A stretch of DNA of 64,000 bases from NCBI GenBank assembly GCA_025093555.1, contig JAIWNF010000043.1:248001-312000 (forward strand). The letters are read 5' to 3'. Below, in pieces: positions 1-13,368 of this stretch. Origin of the DNA: Circinella umbellata (lineage: Eukaryota; Mucoromycota; Mucoromycetes; Mucorales; Lichtheimiaceae). Each line of letters begins with the position of its first letter. Within the stretch, counting starts at the first letter, position 1. Below the pieces are notes generated by a model. The model was not told where the DNA came from. It made no database searches and was given only the letters and a program-made list of their open reading frames with translations. The position numbers and the translations under genes were made by a program.

Positions 1-920
1 TGGTTGAAAATGGACAACAAAAGAAAACCCCAAACAACAAGATCCAGTAATAGGCGTCTGCGCGTATTGGCACTGGATACTTGTTGATGTCTGCAAAACA
101 AGGAGAACCTGGATGTCATGTCTTTTGTAAAAGAATTCGAATACACTGATCAAGCTAAATGCCATGGCCGATATAAAGCCACCTTTGATAATCATCTTCC
201 ATCAGAGGACAAACTTGTCTTCAAGATTTTATTAATTGGAAAAAGAGACTTCTTTTGCAAACAGTTCTAGGCAGATCAAAAAAGCCAAAATGCTCTGATC
301 AAGCTAATTTAAAACACTCTACTGCTGTGAGCGATCTTCTAGTAAGGACACTGTTTAATAATTAAATGTTTAATTATTATTTTTATTATCAATAAAAAAT
401 AATAATAACGTTAATGATCATAATGTATAGGGGTGGTCTAATAAAATCTTTGGTTTTTGAAGACGTTGGTAGCTGGTCATTGAGACGGTAGTCGACATCC
501 TAGAAGGACGGGAGTCATTCCAAACACTTGCCTACAAGTGTCCTAAAAACTCTAAGCAGCTTTTGATCAACACTGCATTGGCATCAGAAATACCAACAGC
601 AGCAGCAATCTCATCAACTTTGGCTGTCAACAATGAAAAAGATCTTGATCATTATTTGATCAATGATTTTAATGTTACAGTCTTACAGTTTTTTCTGGAG
701 TTATCAAAATCACTCTGACAAAATTATTAAACCTATGATGCTTGAAAACAACACCCATAAATCATTAACCTTGGGTGATGTCCTATTTCTAGCAAGAGAC
801 CAACACAACGATACGATCATGTCTTTTTTTACTGAAGAGTTGCTTGATAAACTGTCAATTTGATTAATAACAATTATTTTGAAGTAAACTTTTAGATACA
901 TGCTGTAATAACGCGTGACC
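1..920 (+). pseudogene. Decayed coding element, copy A
   Basis: Short open stretches on the + strand look coding but are broken by stops. One runs about 85-270 (it contains FVKEFEYTDQ and HGRYKATFDNHLPSED). Another runs 663-860 (NHSDKI, TLGDVLFLARD, FFTEELLDKLSI). Much of 1-40 and 590-910 is clearly similar to 3780-4145, where the same phrases recur in the same order, so this is one of two diverged copies. I do not recognise the protein family. A fragment of a mobile element or of a small repeated gene family is the likeliest explanation. Confidence 0.45.
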
Positions 921-1099
921 AATTGTTTTATACTTACAATCGGGTTCGATCTGTCAGTTTAAGAAAGCGTGTTATAAGAGTTAGGTGGAGTATCGAGGGG
1001 CTCGAATAAAAACGATTACTGTTTCCTGGTTGTCAGGAAACCCTTTATTTATATATGTCGAAATATCAGGGGCTAATTTACGTCTAACTAATATATAAC

Positions 1100-1380
1100 A
1101 AAGTTGGCGAAGTTGATATTCAAACCAGATACTATGAGCCGTTACTATCACCGATGTTGGCGGACAATACAAAGAAAGTCATTTTGAGATGGACAAACAA
1201 GATGGATGAAGTAACACTTGAAATACGAGCAGATGCAATCATAGAAACTTTGATTCAATCAAGATCTGGAAGACATAGTGGGTATGGCGAGGTAAACCTG
1301 GCGATGGTAATGCCACCACACGATCACTTTGTATGGACACTTTGAAATTGGCCGTTTTATCAAGGAATGATTGTTTAAAC
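1100..1380 (+). pseudogene. Relic coding fragment containing a GYGEV motif
   Basis: The reading frame from about 1102 to 1345 is open and protein-like (VDIQTRYYEPLLSPML, then RHSGYGEVNLAMVMP). It ends in a stop, and the same family signature seems to continue beyond it in another frame (frameshifted). From memory, similar GYGEVKP-type fragments recur in Mucoromycete genomes as part of a repeated ORF family. That link is recollection and was not tested. No promoter or intact start is apparent. Confidence 0.3.
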
Positions 1381-1400
1381 AAAGGGCTAGGTATACTTAC

Positions 1401-1443
1401 GGTTCGGTTCGGTTCGGTTCCTTATAAGATCTGAACCGAACCG
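1401..1443. repeat. GGTTC tandem repeat forming a hairpin
   Basis: Positions 1401-1420 are four copies of GGTTC. Positions 1433-1443 (GAACCGAACCG) are the exact reverse complement of 1410-1420. This leaves a 12-base loop that itself contains the palindrome CTTATAAG. The result is a strong DNA or RNA hairpin immediately after the relic coding fragment. Confidence 0.7.
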
Positions 1444-3779
1444 TGAAGAACCGAGGAGGCCACTGTAGTTTGATCATTTTTTCTCAAAAATATAAATATC
1501 AAGTTATAATATACACCTTTAAATTAATTTCGTTTATTATAAAAAAAGCAAACTACTTTTTCTAATCACAGAATGGAGGTGATGATCCTCAGTTAGGGTG
1601 TTAGTGTATGGCTCTATTAAGGCGAAAACATAAACAGGAACTATTGGATATCTTTGGTTGGTACAACAGTTGAAGATATTTCTTTTAATGTAAAGTTGTC
1701 ATAAATGGAATTATTAGATTACTGTTGTTGCATCTATAATGTAGTCAGTCAAAAAAAAAAAAGTGAATGACAACTGTGTAAAATTGGAAGAAAGGAAAGT
1801 ACGGTTGGTACATTCATAAAAATATATATCCATAAAAAACAAGGGTCGTGTTATTGCTGTTACATCTGTAAAAGTAATTATTCTTAAACTATCGCTCGTG
1901 TTAATGGAAGTTAGAGCTGAATCTGTAAAGTAATTATGCAAGAAGAAAAAATTATCTACTTTGTGATTTCCTATCCAGCCTGCCAAAAAAAAAATTACTA
2001 GTTCCTTTCTTTTATTATTATTACGACCATCTTATTATTATTATTATTATTATTTTCTAATACATATTTTAAAAAACGCATATCCTTTTGTTCTTTAATA
2101 ATTTATACTTGTTTATACAAAAAAAGCCCCACATTCTCAAACTTTATATTTTATTTACGCAATTAATGTGTCTTTTTTTTCTATAATATTAAAATCTCGT
2201 GAATTTACTAAATTATAATGTCAGTTCTTCGTTCTTATGCGGATCCCTAGCGGCAGAGAAACGACTCTTGATATCTTCATATAGACAGTTTAACCGTGGA
2301 CCATATTTTTGAGCCAATACTTTAATCAATAAAAGCGGATACTTGTATCATAAACAATTATCGAAACAAATACATTCGGACAAGAAAAAAAAAATATATA
2401 GTAGTAGAATGCTTTACTATCTTTTTAAATATAAAATATAATATTATCAACAAATCATTTACCTTTCTCCCAATTCATACATGTTAGTAAATTCTAGCAG
2501 TTTGTTATGCTTACACACATCCGACAATACAAAATTCATGAAAACTGTTGCATTATAAGAACATTATCTCTTTATTCCAGATGAAGCAAGGAATCATAGG
2601 TATTTAAAATACAAACATGAACAGACCTCACTATTAAAAAGGAAACTGGGTAAAATCGCATATATCCTGCACCCGTCAACTTAAAAGAAAGAATAAAAGA
2701 GAGCATCACGGCTAAGTCCGATATATTTCAGAACAGTAGCTATAGTAACCTTCTGTATTAATGACTAATCCCAAGTACTCGATTCTAATATCAGTCACCT
2801 ACATCTTTTACTTAATTAAGCTCCATAACTCATATAATAGAAAAAGCATAATTACGTCGTTGTAAATATTATTTAAAAGGATACGTAACTTTATTCTAGC
2901 TTTTAATTTATCACTAAGGATATACAACGGAGTCCTAGAGGGTTTTACCTTGCCTGTTTTTATTTCCTACTCTTATTAACATAGCCAAATACCACAGTAG
3001 TATTGAAACTTGAGATACGTAGAAAAGATAATAGTGTCAGTATTACATAAATTAATAACAACTTTTGTCGAGAAGAACCCAAGTCTAAGATGCTTTATGT
3101 ACTATAAATGATAATAAAGTTTCAAGGATTGGTAACAAGAGAGGTTCGTTTATTCAAAGTAGCCTACTGACTCAAGCATCTCTTGCATATTTTTTGTAGA
3201 ATAGAAAACCAAATGTAATACGTTCCTTGCAGCTCTTCCTGCTTTCTGTTCCGGATATTGCGGTGCCTTCCCTGCACTCTCTTCTTTCTAAAATGACGCG
3301 ACTAAAAAGATATATTTAGTGATAACCAAATTAAAAAGGTAACTACTGAAAGAAAAAGTTTTGAACCTACCTCTTTTTCTGCTGCTTGTGTTTTTTCTTT
3401 TTTTTTGCGAGCTAAATTAACTTTTTACTAACCAACTTGTTGCTAACTATCTTGATTAATCAGCAGCTTTATCTAAAACCAAAAAAATTGAAAGAGATTT
3501 ATTTTTCTTCTTTTTAATGAGTACATTGATAAGCCTTTTTTTAATTTAATTGCTGCTGGACTAGCCACTGTTCACTATTGACACTTATAACGATCTCTTC
3601 AGCGTGTTAGATTGAGTTAAAACAGTTTATTAGAAATTTTTTTTCTCAGTGAAAGAGACGATGTCCTCACATTCTGACGTAAAATTATAATTAATTAATG
3701 AAGTTGAGCCATATTACTTGCATTTATAGCGAAAAAAAAATGAAACACAGTTTATCTTATTGTTCGATACATCAATTTT
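1444..3779. other. Intergenic DNA, no gene seen
   Basis: AT-rich DNA with stops in all frames. A TTA/TTATTA microsatellite lies around 2025-2055. Short open frames such as 1714-1986 on the minus strand have no recognisable motif or splice context. Confidence 0.5.
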
Positions 3780-4490
3780 ATGGTTCAAAATGGACAATAG
3801 ACGAAAAACTCAAATAACAGAAATACCAACAGCAGCACTAACATCATCAGAAAACACCATTACCAACCTTATCAGAACAAACTTTAGCTAGCAATAATAA
3901 AAATGATCTTCGTCATTATTTAGTCGATGATTTTGATGTTACAGATATTTTCCAAAGTTATTAAAATCACTCTGACAAAATTACTAAATCTATTATGCTT
4001 GAAACTAACGTCCGTGAATTATTAGCCTTGGGCAATATCCCATTTCTAGCAAGAAATTAACACAGCAATACGATGATGTTTTTTTTTACTGAAGAATTGC
4101 TTGATAAACTATCAATTAATCAACAACAATTACTGCGAAATAAAATTCGAGATACATCCTCCGAGATTACAAAAAAAAGTACAATGATATGATGGACATT
4201 TTAACTTGTATTGATCGCAATACTGTGGCACCCAAACAAGCGAAACTTCATTTATTAACACTTTATGCTCTTTTTCAAAAATGACAGAAATTATTTTTGC
4301 CTCAAGGAGAAACTAATTACTCTGGGGAAATACATAAATCAAGGCCTACTGGCGAGTTAAAAAAAATCCAATAGCGACTCTCCAAAGTAGTACGAGACTG
4401 AATTTTATGGTCAATGCATGATCAAAGACGTATCTCTACATTCCTATAAGCATTAAAAATAATTCTATTGTTTTGTAACATGTAGCAGTG
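3780..4490 (+). pseudogene. Decayed coding element, copy B
   Basis: Second copy of the element seen at the left edge of the window, in the same orientation. The shared order is: a KMDN-type beginning at 3788, a NHSDKI phrase near 3968, a LALGNIPFLARN phrase near 4025, and FFTEELLDKLSI near 4085. It extends further than copy A, with an open stretch near 4170-4290 (ILTCIDRNTVAPKQAK). Several in-frame stops show that it is not functional. Family unknown. Confidence 0.45.
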
Positions 4491-4728
4491 GTATTATTAG
4501 AAGTAGTAACATAATTAAGTAGTAGTATGTACTATTGTTACACTTAGTTGTATGGTCTAAATGAATAACATGGCCTATTAACCAGAGAATCAAAATTTCG
4601 TTTTCTTTGGTGATTAAATTACAAAATTCCCCAATTTTTTAAACTCCCTCAAAAGTACACAGAGCTGACCTTCATCACGTCACGTCCCAACTTCTTTTAT
4701 TCGTAATACATACATAACTCGATCGACA

Positions 4729-5186
4729 ATGTCTGCTGCACCTACACCAACACAAAATAAGCCTCAGGAACAAAAGGATGAGAAGACTAAAAAAGATATG
4801 CCACAATTAGGTGCATTGGAAGAAGACGATGAATTTGAAGAATTTGCTGCCGAAGGTAAACTGTTTTGACTTGATCGATGATCAAAGTCTATTTTTCTAT
4901 AATATGGGATCAAGAATAATGAATACCAATATTAACTTGATATATTTAGATTGGGGAGAAGCTGAAGAAGATAAAGATGACGCACATTACTGGGAAGATA
5001 ACTGGGATGACGACGATGTTGAGGACGATTTCTCAAAACAATTACGGTAAATGATCTTGGGTTTTCTTTTGCACACAAGCACTATGTATGGCTTACGTGT
5101 CCTAACGAATTTGATTTTTTTTTCTTTTTATATACAGAGCCGAACTTGAAAAAGTATCCAAGCAACCTCAACCAATGGCCATGTAG
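4729..5186 (+). CDS. SEM1: 26S proteasome lid subunit Sem1/Dss1 (Rpn15)
   Basis: Three exons (4729-4855, 4950-5046, 5138-5186) join in frame to a 90-residue acidic protein. It has the two hallmark acidic/aromatic boxes of the family: [20 protein letters not shown], then [21 protein letters not shown] basic-acidic C-terminal helix ([10 protein letters not shown]) follows. Sem1/Dss1 is an intrinsically disordered subunit of the 19S lid. It tethers Rpn3 and Rpn7 during assembly and in other organisms also serves TREX-2 and BRCA2-type complexes. Length and order match the family. The start is the first ATG after a T-rich leader. Both introns have GTAA donors and TAG or CAG acceptors. Another proteasome gene, RPT3, lies 4.2 kb downstream. 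Confidence 0.96.
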
Positions 5187-5652
5187 AAAAAAATTAACCT
5201 ATTGTTCCCTTCCATCCACACACACAAACACACACGTTAACAACAGACAACAACATGTTTGCAACAAAATACCACATTTCCTCATCCTGTCGCGTTTCTA
5301 TAACAAAATACATAGCACTTAGTCTCTTTCACTGCTTTGCTGATCCATTTTAGACATTTCGTCATAAATACAATGTATTGGTTCAAATGGATTGTTTTTT
5401 TTTTCTTTTATACTATTATAAATATGGCTTTTGGGAGTCTTTTTGCTTTGGAATACGATAAAGGTGAAGAAACGGGGAAGAGGGGTAATGGAGTATCATG
5501 TTATACTTTTATTTATATAAATTTTAAATGTTTATAAAATCTACTCAAATAATAGACATACAGAAGACTGTTTTTATTTTTCATTGAATAACATAATGCA
5601 TAGTATGAATGAGAATTTTGTAAAATGAGTTTTTATATTATTTACAACATTA
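5187..5652. other. Convergent 3' intergenic region
   Basis: This lies between the 3' ends of SEM1 and the minus-strand ZNG1-like gene. It holds a short CA-rich run near 5217-5236 and no convincing ORF. Confidence 0.5.
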
Positions 5653-7588
5653 CTAATAGACATTTTCTACTTGAACCCATTTTTTAAACGATTGGTCCAA
5701 GCGTTTCTTATCCAAATTTTTTCCAATAAGTACGATCTTGCTTGTTTTGTCATTGATATCTGTTTGTTCATGTGCAAAGCCTTCTTGGATGTCATACAAA
5801 TCCTGTACACCCTGAATGATGAGACGCTTTCGATCACCCGATGTATCGTTGTTGTCTTTGGGTGGAAGGACTATACCTTTTAAGCGCAATACCACTACTT
5901 GTGATTGATCATCCTTATTTTCTTGGTCAGGTTCACCGGGAATTTCTTTCTCCCATAACAAAGTTTGAATCCATGATTCCAAATGTTCAAGTGTATTTAA
6001 TTGTTGATCGAAATGAATACATATAGTTTGTACATCCTATATTATATGTCATAATCCATATTTAGCTAATATGTCATTTTGTAATTCTAACTCTTTATAT
6101 ATACACTTACATGACCGACACTATGAGCATGAACGCTACTGTGCTCCTCAATCTTCTTTGTTTGACGTGCTAATGTGTCAGCATTATGAATATCATATGC
6201 TTGGATATCGAGTACGAAATCCAAGGGAATTCTATGTACACAAGAACACTTCTTAGTCTTTTTTTTCCAATCAATCCGTTATTCAAAGATATGTATAATA
6301 TACCTTGATCGTTCTGTTTGTAAAATATCAGCTAATGCGTTTACGTCACGGATGTCATTTTGAAGTTGTTGTAACTCGGTATCATTTAGCAAATCTTTCT
6401 TATTGATCACAATACGATCAGCAATTGCAATTTGTCTGAAGTATGTAATTAAAAGATATTATAGAATTGTCAGTATTTCATTTCATTCTCTCTACCTCGA
6501 TTTCAAGTAGTGTTATATATCATGCAAATACTTACTTTAAAGCTTCATTGATTAAAGTATCCTCTTTCTTCTCTCCCATATACTATCATATATAAAGAGT
6601 GTTTTCTATGTTAGCCAAAAAATCACTTCTCACACTATATGCCGCAAACTTACTTCACGAATATGCTTTGCATCTACTAAGGTGACAATGCCGTCCAAAT
6701 ACAAATCACTTCCTAAACCATCGTCCAACCAAAACATGGATGCAATAGGCCCAGGATCAGCTAATCCACTATATAGGTTCTATTAGATGTCATGGGAAGA
6801 TAATTACAGTCACCCTCCCATCTGGTAAAATTATTTATATGTTTCGTACCTGGTCTCGAGAAGAATATAATCGAATTTACCACGCTTTTCCATCAAATTC
6901 TCGATTGCTGCGACACCATTATCTCTAAAGTGGATAATATTAATATATTACAAAGCCATAAAATTGTTCATTTCTTCTACTTACTTTACAGAACAGCATA
7001 AACAGCCATTGCGTAACTCGAGCCATTCCTCATACAATGTACCCTCTTGGTTTATTGACAAAGATTTCTCAATATCACTACCTAAAAAACCCTCAATACA
7101 TCAATACATGTATTCAGATATCGAAACTCAAAACATGTTTCCTTTCTTACTCACTTTCTCCAAATTCGTTAAGAATCACAGCAATTTTCTTTTCATGCTT
7201 CTCAGTAAGAATATAGTTTAAAAGTGTCGTTTTGCCACTGCCCAGAAAGCCTAATATTTGTTGTTGTGTAAGCGACATATATCAGACCGTTATATTAACG
7301 TCTGCTTAACTTATATAAGCCTCTATTTGATAGATCAAGTAAATACCTGTTACAATGGTTACAGGGATCTTTCGGATCGGTTCGTCCTTGGCAACTGACA
7401 CTGACGATAGTTTAGGTTCGTCTACATTGCTAGTGATACTATTTTTTTCGACAGAACGCGTATTTTTACATATTGTTATTCAACATTAGTTAAAAAGACA
7501 TGCTTTGTTTCTCTACATGAGACAGAAATACAACTCCTTACCCAGTTTCAAGAGCTGGTACAAGATCAGGAATTTCGTCGTCGGCCAT
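5653..7588 (-). CDS. ZNG1: ZNG1/CBWD-type zinc-regulated GTPase metallochaperone (CobW/COG0523)
   Basis: Ten exons on the minus strand: 7588-7542, 7438-7347, 7250-7155, 7081-6985, 6924-6850, 6768-6654, 6583-6536, 6435-6304, 6231-6111 and 6036-5653. They encode about 401 residues, close to CBWD/ZNG1 length. The motifs in order are an N-terminal PDLVP (compare CPELVP of animal ZNG1, which contacts methionine aminopeptidase), Walker [16 protein letters not shown], the metal-binding [27 protein letters not shown], the guanine-specificity motif INKKD, and a C-terminal CobW_C domain ending near [17 protein letters not shown]. Known ZNG1 proteins hydrolyse GTP to deliver zinc to METAP1. One oddity: exon 7 is 48 nt, one base too long to join exon 8 in frame (a run of four A at 6539-6542). 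This is either an assembly indel or a real frameshift. Confidence 0.93.
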
Positions 7589-8239
7589 TGTTCTTTTTTC
7601 TTCTTTAAATGAATAGCTTTAAAAAGAGCAGCGTTATTTTATACCTTCTATGCTGAGACTGAAAGTACAAAGAAAATCCTGAGACCTTTCTGTATTGTCT
7701 TAGCAACATAATGGATAATATCCGGACCGAGGCCCGAAGATGTAAAGAAATATAAGTAATTTTTTGCCATCATGTACATTATTGATATTGTACGAAAATC
7801 AAAGTTGTATATTCATTATAATAGTTTCAAATGGGACTTTAAAAAATTAGCCCTTCTTATGAAAAAACATTTTGTGTGTTGTGCAGTGGATTTTCATTCA
7901 TTCCCTTTTTGTTTTGATTTATAATAATCGATGATACGTAATAAGTTAGAAAATTGTATCTATATAGCAATGAACATTTGTGTGCACTTTTATTTCTATA
8001 TATCAACAATGGATAGACTTTTTTATTTTACAAGGCCGTAAAATATAATAAACCAAATAATCTTATTATATACTAAAGACAACTTTATTTAATGCGTATG
8101 TACTAATATATGGTTCTAAAATGTTAGACCTTTAACTATTGGTAAAAAGGGGATAGACATGCGTAGTTGATAGAAGATGTCTCAAAAAAAAATTACTGGT
8201 GACAACATTTATCCTAATAATAACTTGATTCCACAGTGA

Positions 8240-8502
8240 ATGAATTTGGTAAGTTTGATTTTTCTACATGTCTCCTTAATCGACTATTCAGAAAATCACT
8301 CTACTGGAAGCAACAAAAGCAAAGTCCCAAGAATATGCCCAAGCTCGTAGGTATTTATCAAAATTCATAATTCGTCACTATCGGTGAAGTTCTATCTTTA
8401 AAAATTAAATAGTTTATATTTTGTTTTGACACACTTCAACTCTTTCTACGTATATATTGTTTTCATGTTAGATTACATGACGTTAAGTATTGTAACTTTT
8501 GA
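8240..8502 (+). CDS. Possible 32-residue spliced micro-gene, or the terminal exons of an unseen gene
   Basis: Three short pieces join in frame (8240-8248, 8292-8350, 8472-8502) through a 43-nt intron (GTAAGT...CTTAAT...CAG) and a second intron (GTATTT...TTAG). They give a 32-residue peptide with a helical charged core (LLEATKAKSQEYAQAR). Codon choice looks like that of neighbouring genes. An upstream ATG at 8177 opens a 20-codon frame that stops just before it. I do not recognise the peptide. It could also be the tail of a larger gene or chance. Confidence 0.22.
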
Positions 8503-8986
8503 TAGCAAAATAGTTGATAAGCAGCCAAAAAAAAAATCGGAGGCTTTTTTTTTAGCCAAGACTCTCTATAAACAAAGTCCTCGTATGAAGTATTATTTAT
8601 AGTTGTTATGAAGTAAAAGATAGTCTTAAACATGAACAAAATATGGAGAAATAGAGTTTTAAAAAAGCCGTTGTATATTCTTTACATAACAACAGTTATT
8701 TTCTATGTGTATGTTTAACTAGGTACATATCGATGATTTAATCAACTTAGACAGATCAACACGTATTGTTACGTGAATGCTTTTAAAACACCCATTAATT
8801 ACAAGTATATGAAACGAGTAAAATATGTGATGTTTTATTTCTCACTATCGGCAAATAGCGTTAATTATAAAGCTCATTCTTTATTATGACTGAAACTACT
8901 CAACATCATATCAACAAGCTATTTCATAGCCACAATAAGTAATTAATAATTCCTGCCTGTGTTATATATATTCATATAAAAAATCA

Positions 8987-9133
8987 TCAAGATTTATCAG
9001 TAATGCTATATTTTAGAATTATCTGAGGAAGCAAACTGTTTACCGTACATATTAGCAATACAATTAGCAACGCCACAACAATAGTCTGGAATTTCTTTCT
9101 TTGGCAGTATTGAACAAGAAAATCAAGATACAT
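8987..9133 (-). CDS. Possible 48-residue single-pass membrane peptide
   Basis: An uninterrupted minus-strand ORF of 48 codons. It has a basic segment (CQRKKFQ), then a strongly hydrophobic stretch of about 17 residues (TIVVALLIVLLICTVNS), then a short polar tail. The layout resembles a tail-anchored or single-pass small membrane protein. No family is recognised and no intron is needed. At this length chance cannot be excluded. Confidence 0.25.
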   Translation of the reverse strand: MYLDFLVQYCQRKKFQTIVVALLIVLLICTVNSLLPQIILKYSITDKS

Positions 9134-9387
9134 TGTGTACTAAAAGATTTAAAGTACTATTAAAATACTTTTATATAATTGTAAGACAATATAAAATTAT
9201 CATTATTACGTAGTTACCAAGAAAAAACCGAAAAGATTAAAAGACAAGTGGATAATGCCAGCTAACTGAAAAAAAAAATAGGTGAGCAGCTTAAAAATTA
9301 AATTTGCTGCTCCGATTGCGTATTCGTATTTCTTTTGCTTATTACGTACCCACTCACAGTTATTACTACGCGTCGTCCCTTTTCAAC

Positions 9388-11009
<1,622 letters not shown>

Positions 11010-11258
11010 AAAAATATACTCTCCCCATCTCTCTCTCTGTTTATCCTTTTTTTCATCAATAATTACCAAATATATCATTCTTCCTCTCTTTTTTTTTACT
11101 ATTAAAAAAAACCACATCTCTCTGCTGCAAAACTGAAAAGAAAAAAATCTCCGTACTTATTTTTAGTGTTTCATACTTTTTGGATTCTACTCGTTACTTT
11201 TCTCCTTTTTTTTCAACACCTTATTTTTTTATTTGTTAAAAAAATCGTAATAATAACA

Positions 11259-13368
11259 ATGTCAAATTTATCAGGCCAAGCTCCTTTGGCTGTAATTGAC
11301 ATGGGTTCTAATGGAATTCGTTTTGGTATAGTAAGCGCATTAGCACGACATTTACCAGTTGCTTATGAGGAACGTGCACCCATTTCATTATTCGATGCTC
11401 AAGGTATTGAACGCGTCATTCCAGAAGAAACAATATGTCAAGTAGTGACAAGTTTTCAACGTTTTCAAGCTTTATGTCAACATGCTGGTGTACACTTAAA
11501 TAACGTCAAAATCATTGCTACAGAAGCTACACGTTTGGCTGTTAACTCACAGGATTTTATTACCAAGATTTATGATGCGACTGGTTGGTCAGTTTCACTC
11601 TTATCTAAAGAGGACGAGGCGTTGATTTCAGCATCTGGAATAGTAGGTAAATATGGAAAAGAAGTTCAGATTGGATGACCCGATATTCCGATATTCCGAT
11701 AATATGTGCAGATCAAATTTTTGATAAGCTTTTTGAATTCTAACACACATTTCTCTTTTCTATGCACTAGGGTCCTTTTACAAGGTAGATGGAGTAACAA
11801 TGGATTTGGGGGGCGGTTCAGTCGAATTTAGTTATGTGACTAGTTCATCAGATGGTGAACTTGAGATGGCATCTTCACCTGTATCATTACCGTTCGGAGC
11901 CGCCGCGCTCAAGCGCCGTTTAGCACATTGTACCACCAAAAAGGATCGAAAAGCTTTACATGAAGACCTTGTCTCTGAAATTCGAGCTGCTTTCGAACGT
12001 GTTAATGTACCTGCCAAATTGAACAGTGACGAAGGTTATACTATCTATATGAGCGGGGGTGGATTTCGTGCTCTCGGTTATCTATCAATGAAGGCTAAAG
12101 GATCCCGCTTATATAGTCAACAACAACAATCGCAAGCTGGCACTGGTAGGCGTCGCAGTTCTATAGTCACAGAACCACATGGATATCAATCAGACGAACA
12201 AGAAAATCCTCACCAGCACCATCATCACCACCATCATCAGCAACACCGATCTAATCGAGATTTCATTACTTATCCAATCCCTATTATTAGCGGGTATACA
12301 ATAAAGGGTCGTGAATTACAAGAACTCGCCAACAAATACAAAAATAAAAATCCCCAAAAGACTATGAAACAACTCAAAGGATTCAGAATATCTAAACGAC
12401 GAGCAAGCATGGTACCCGCAATTTGCTTTTTAGTTTCCGCACTTTTGAATGTTATCAAAGTACGGCAGATCAATTTCAGCGAAGGTGGCGCACGACAAGG
12501 ATTATGTTACACTCTGCTATCACGCAAAGAACAACAAAAAGATCCTTTGCTAGAAGGAGTCAAAGCATATGCAAGTGGATTGCCCCATGCTTTATCATAT
12601 GATGAATTCGAAGCTATTTGGTCCATTTTACGTAATGCTGTCCCAAGACCATACCTTGACTCCGAACACCCATTGCAACTGCATCGACTTTTACCCGCTG
12701 CAATACACTTGGCCAATTTGACAACACATTACCCCAAAGAGACCCGCGCATTTGTTGCATTCCACATGCCATTAGCCAGTGGTCCCTTAGCAAATGTTCC
12801 TGGTATTTCACATCAAGAACGTGCCACATTAGCGCTATTGCTTGCTTTTCGGCAAGGCGGTGAAGTACCCGACCCGATATTTAAAACAATTCAAAAAATG
12901 ATAGGATCTAAAGCTACAGCTGTATGCAAGTACGTCGGTAGACTGATGGAGCTTATTTTTACCATATCACCGCTCTCTCCTGGTATGGGTGTTATAAAAA
13001 GTGGGATCTCTTTTGTGGCCACTATAATCAATGATTATGGACCTATCGCATCTTCAGATTCTTCTTCGACTATTTCTTCATATTCATCTTCTTCGGCAAC
13101 GCCTGTCTCAACAACACCAAACATAAATCAAGAAAATATGGATGAAGATGAAGATGATCCTGATGAAGTATTTTACCCACGCGTCAAACTTTGTATTAAT
13201 ATCCCAGAGAGTAAATCATGTCCCATGGTTGAAGCGCCCGCAGTGATGTCTGTCATTGAAAGTATGGATCAAAAGATTAGCTCTAAAAAGAAATTTGAAA
13301 TGGATGAAGAGTTACGGTCTATATTAGTCCATCCCAATTTATTTTCGGTGGATGTCGTTCGTCACTAA
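11259..13368 (+). CDS. RTG2: Ppx/GppA-family phosphatase, Rtg2-like retrograde regulator
   Basis: Two exons (11259-11646, 11771-13368) give 661 residues. The N-terminal Ppx/GppA fold has the phosphate-binding signature AVIDMGSNGIRFGI (residues about 10-23) and the second glycine-rich loop MDLGGGSVEF near 139-148. ATEATRLAVNS and SKEDEALISASGIVG match the Rtg2/exopolyphosphatase pattern. In yeast Rtg2 relays mitochondrial dysfunction to nuclear metabolic genes. Enzymatic exopolyphosphatase activity is also possible. A His-rich insert (residues about 276-289) and a Ser/Asp-rich acidic segment near residue 550-580 are extra compared with the shorter yeast protein. The gene starts 250 bp downstream of RPT3 on the same strand after a pyrimidine-rich leader. 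Confidence 0.9.

Larger units (their letters stand above)
7589..9387. other. Intergenic region between ZNG1 and RPT3
   Basis: This is the divergent promoter region of the two flanking genes. Two small ORF candidates inside it are listed separately (8240-8502 + and 8987-9133 -). The rest is AT-rich with stops in every frame and shows no RNA gene. Confidence 0.4.
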
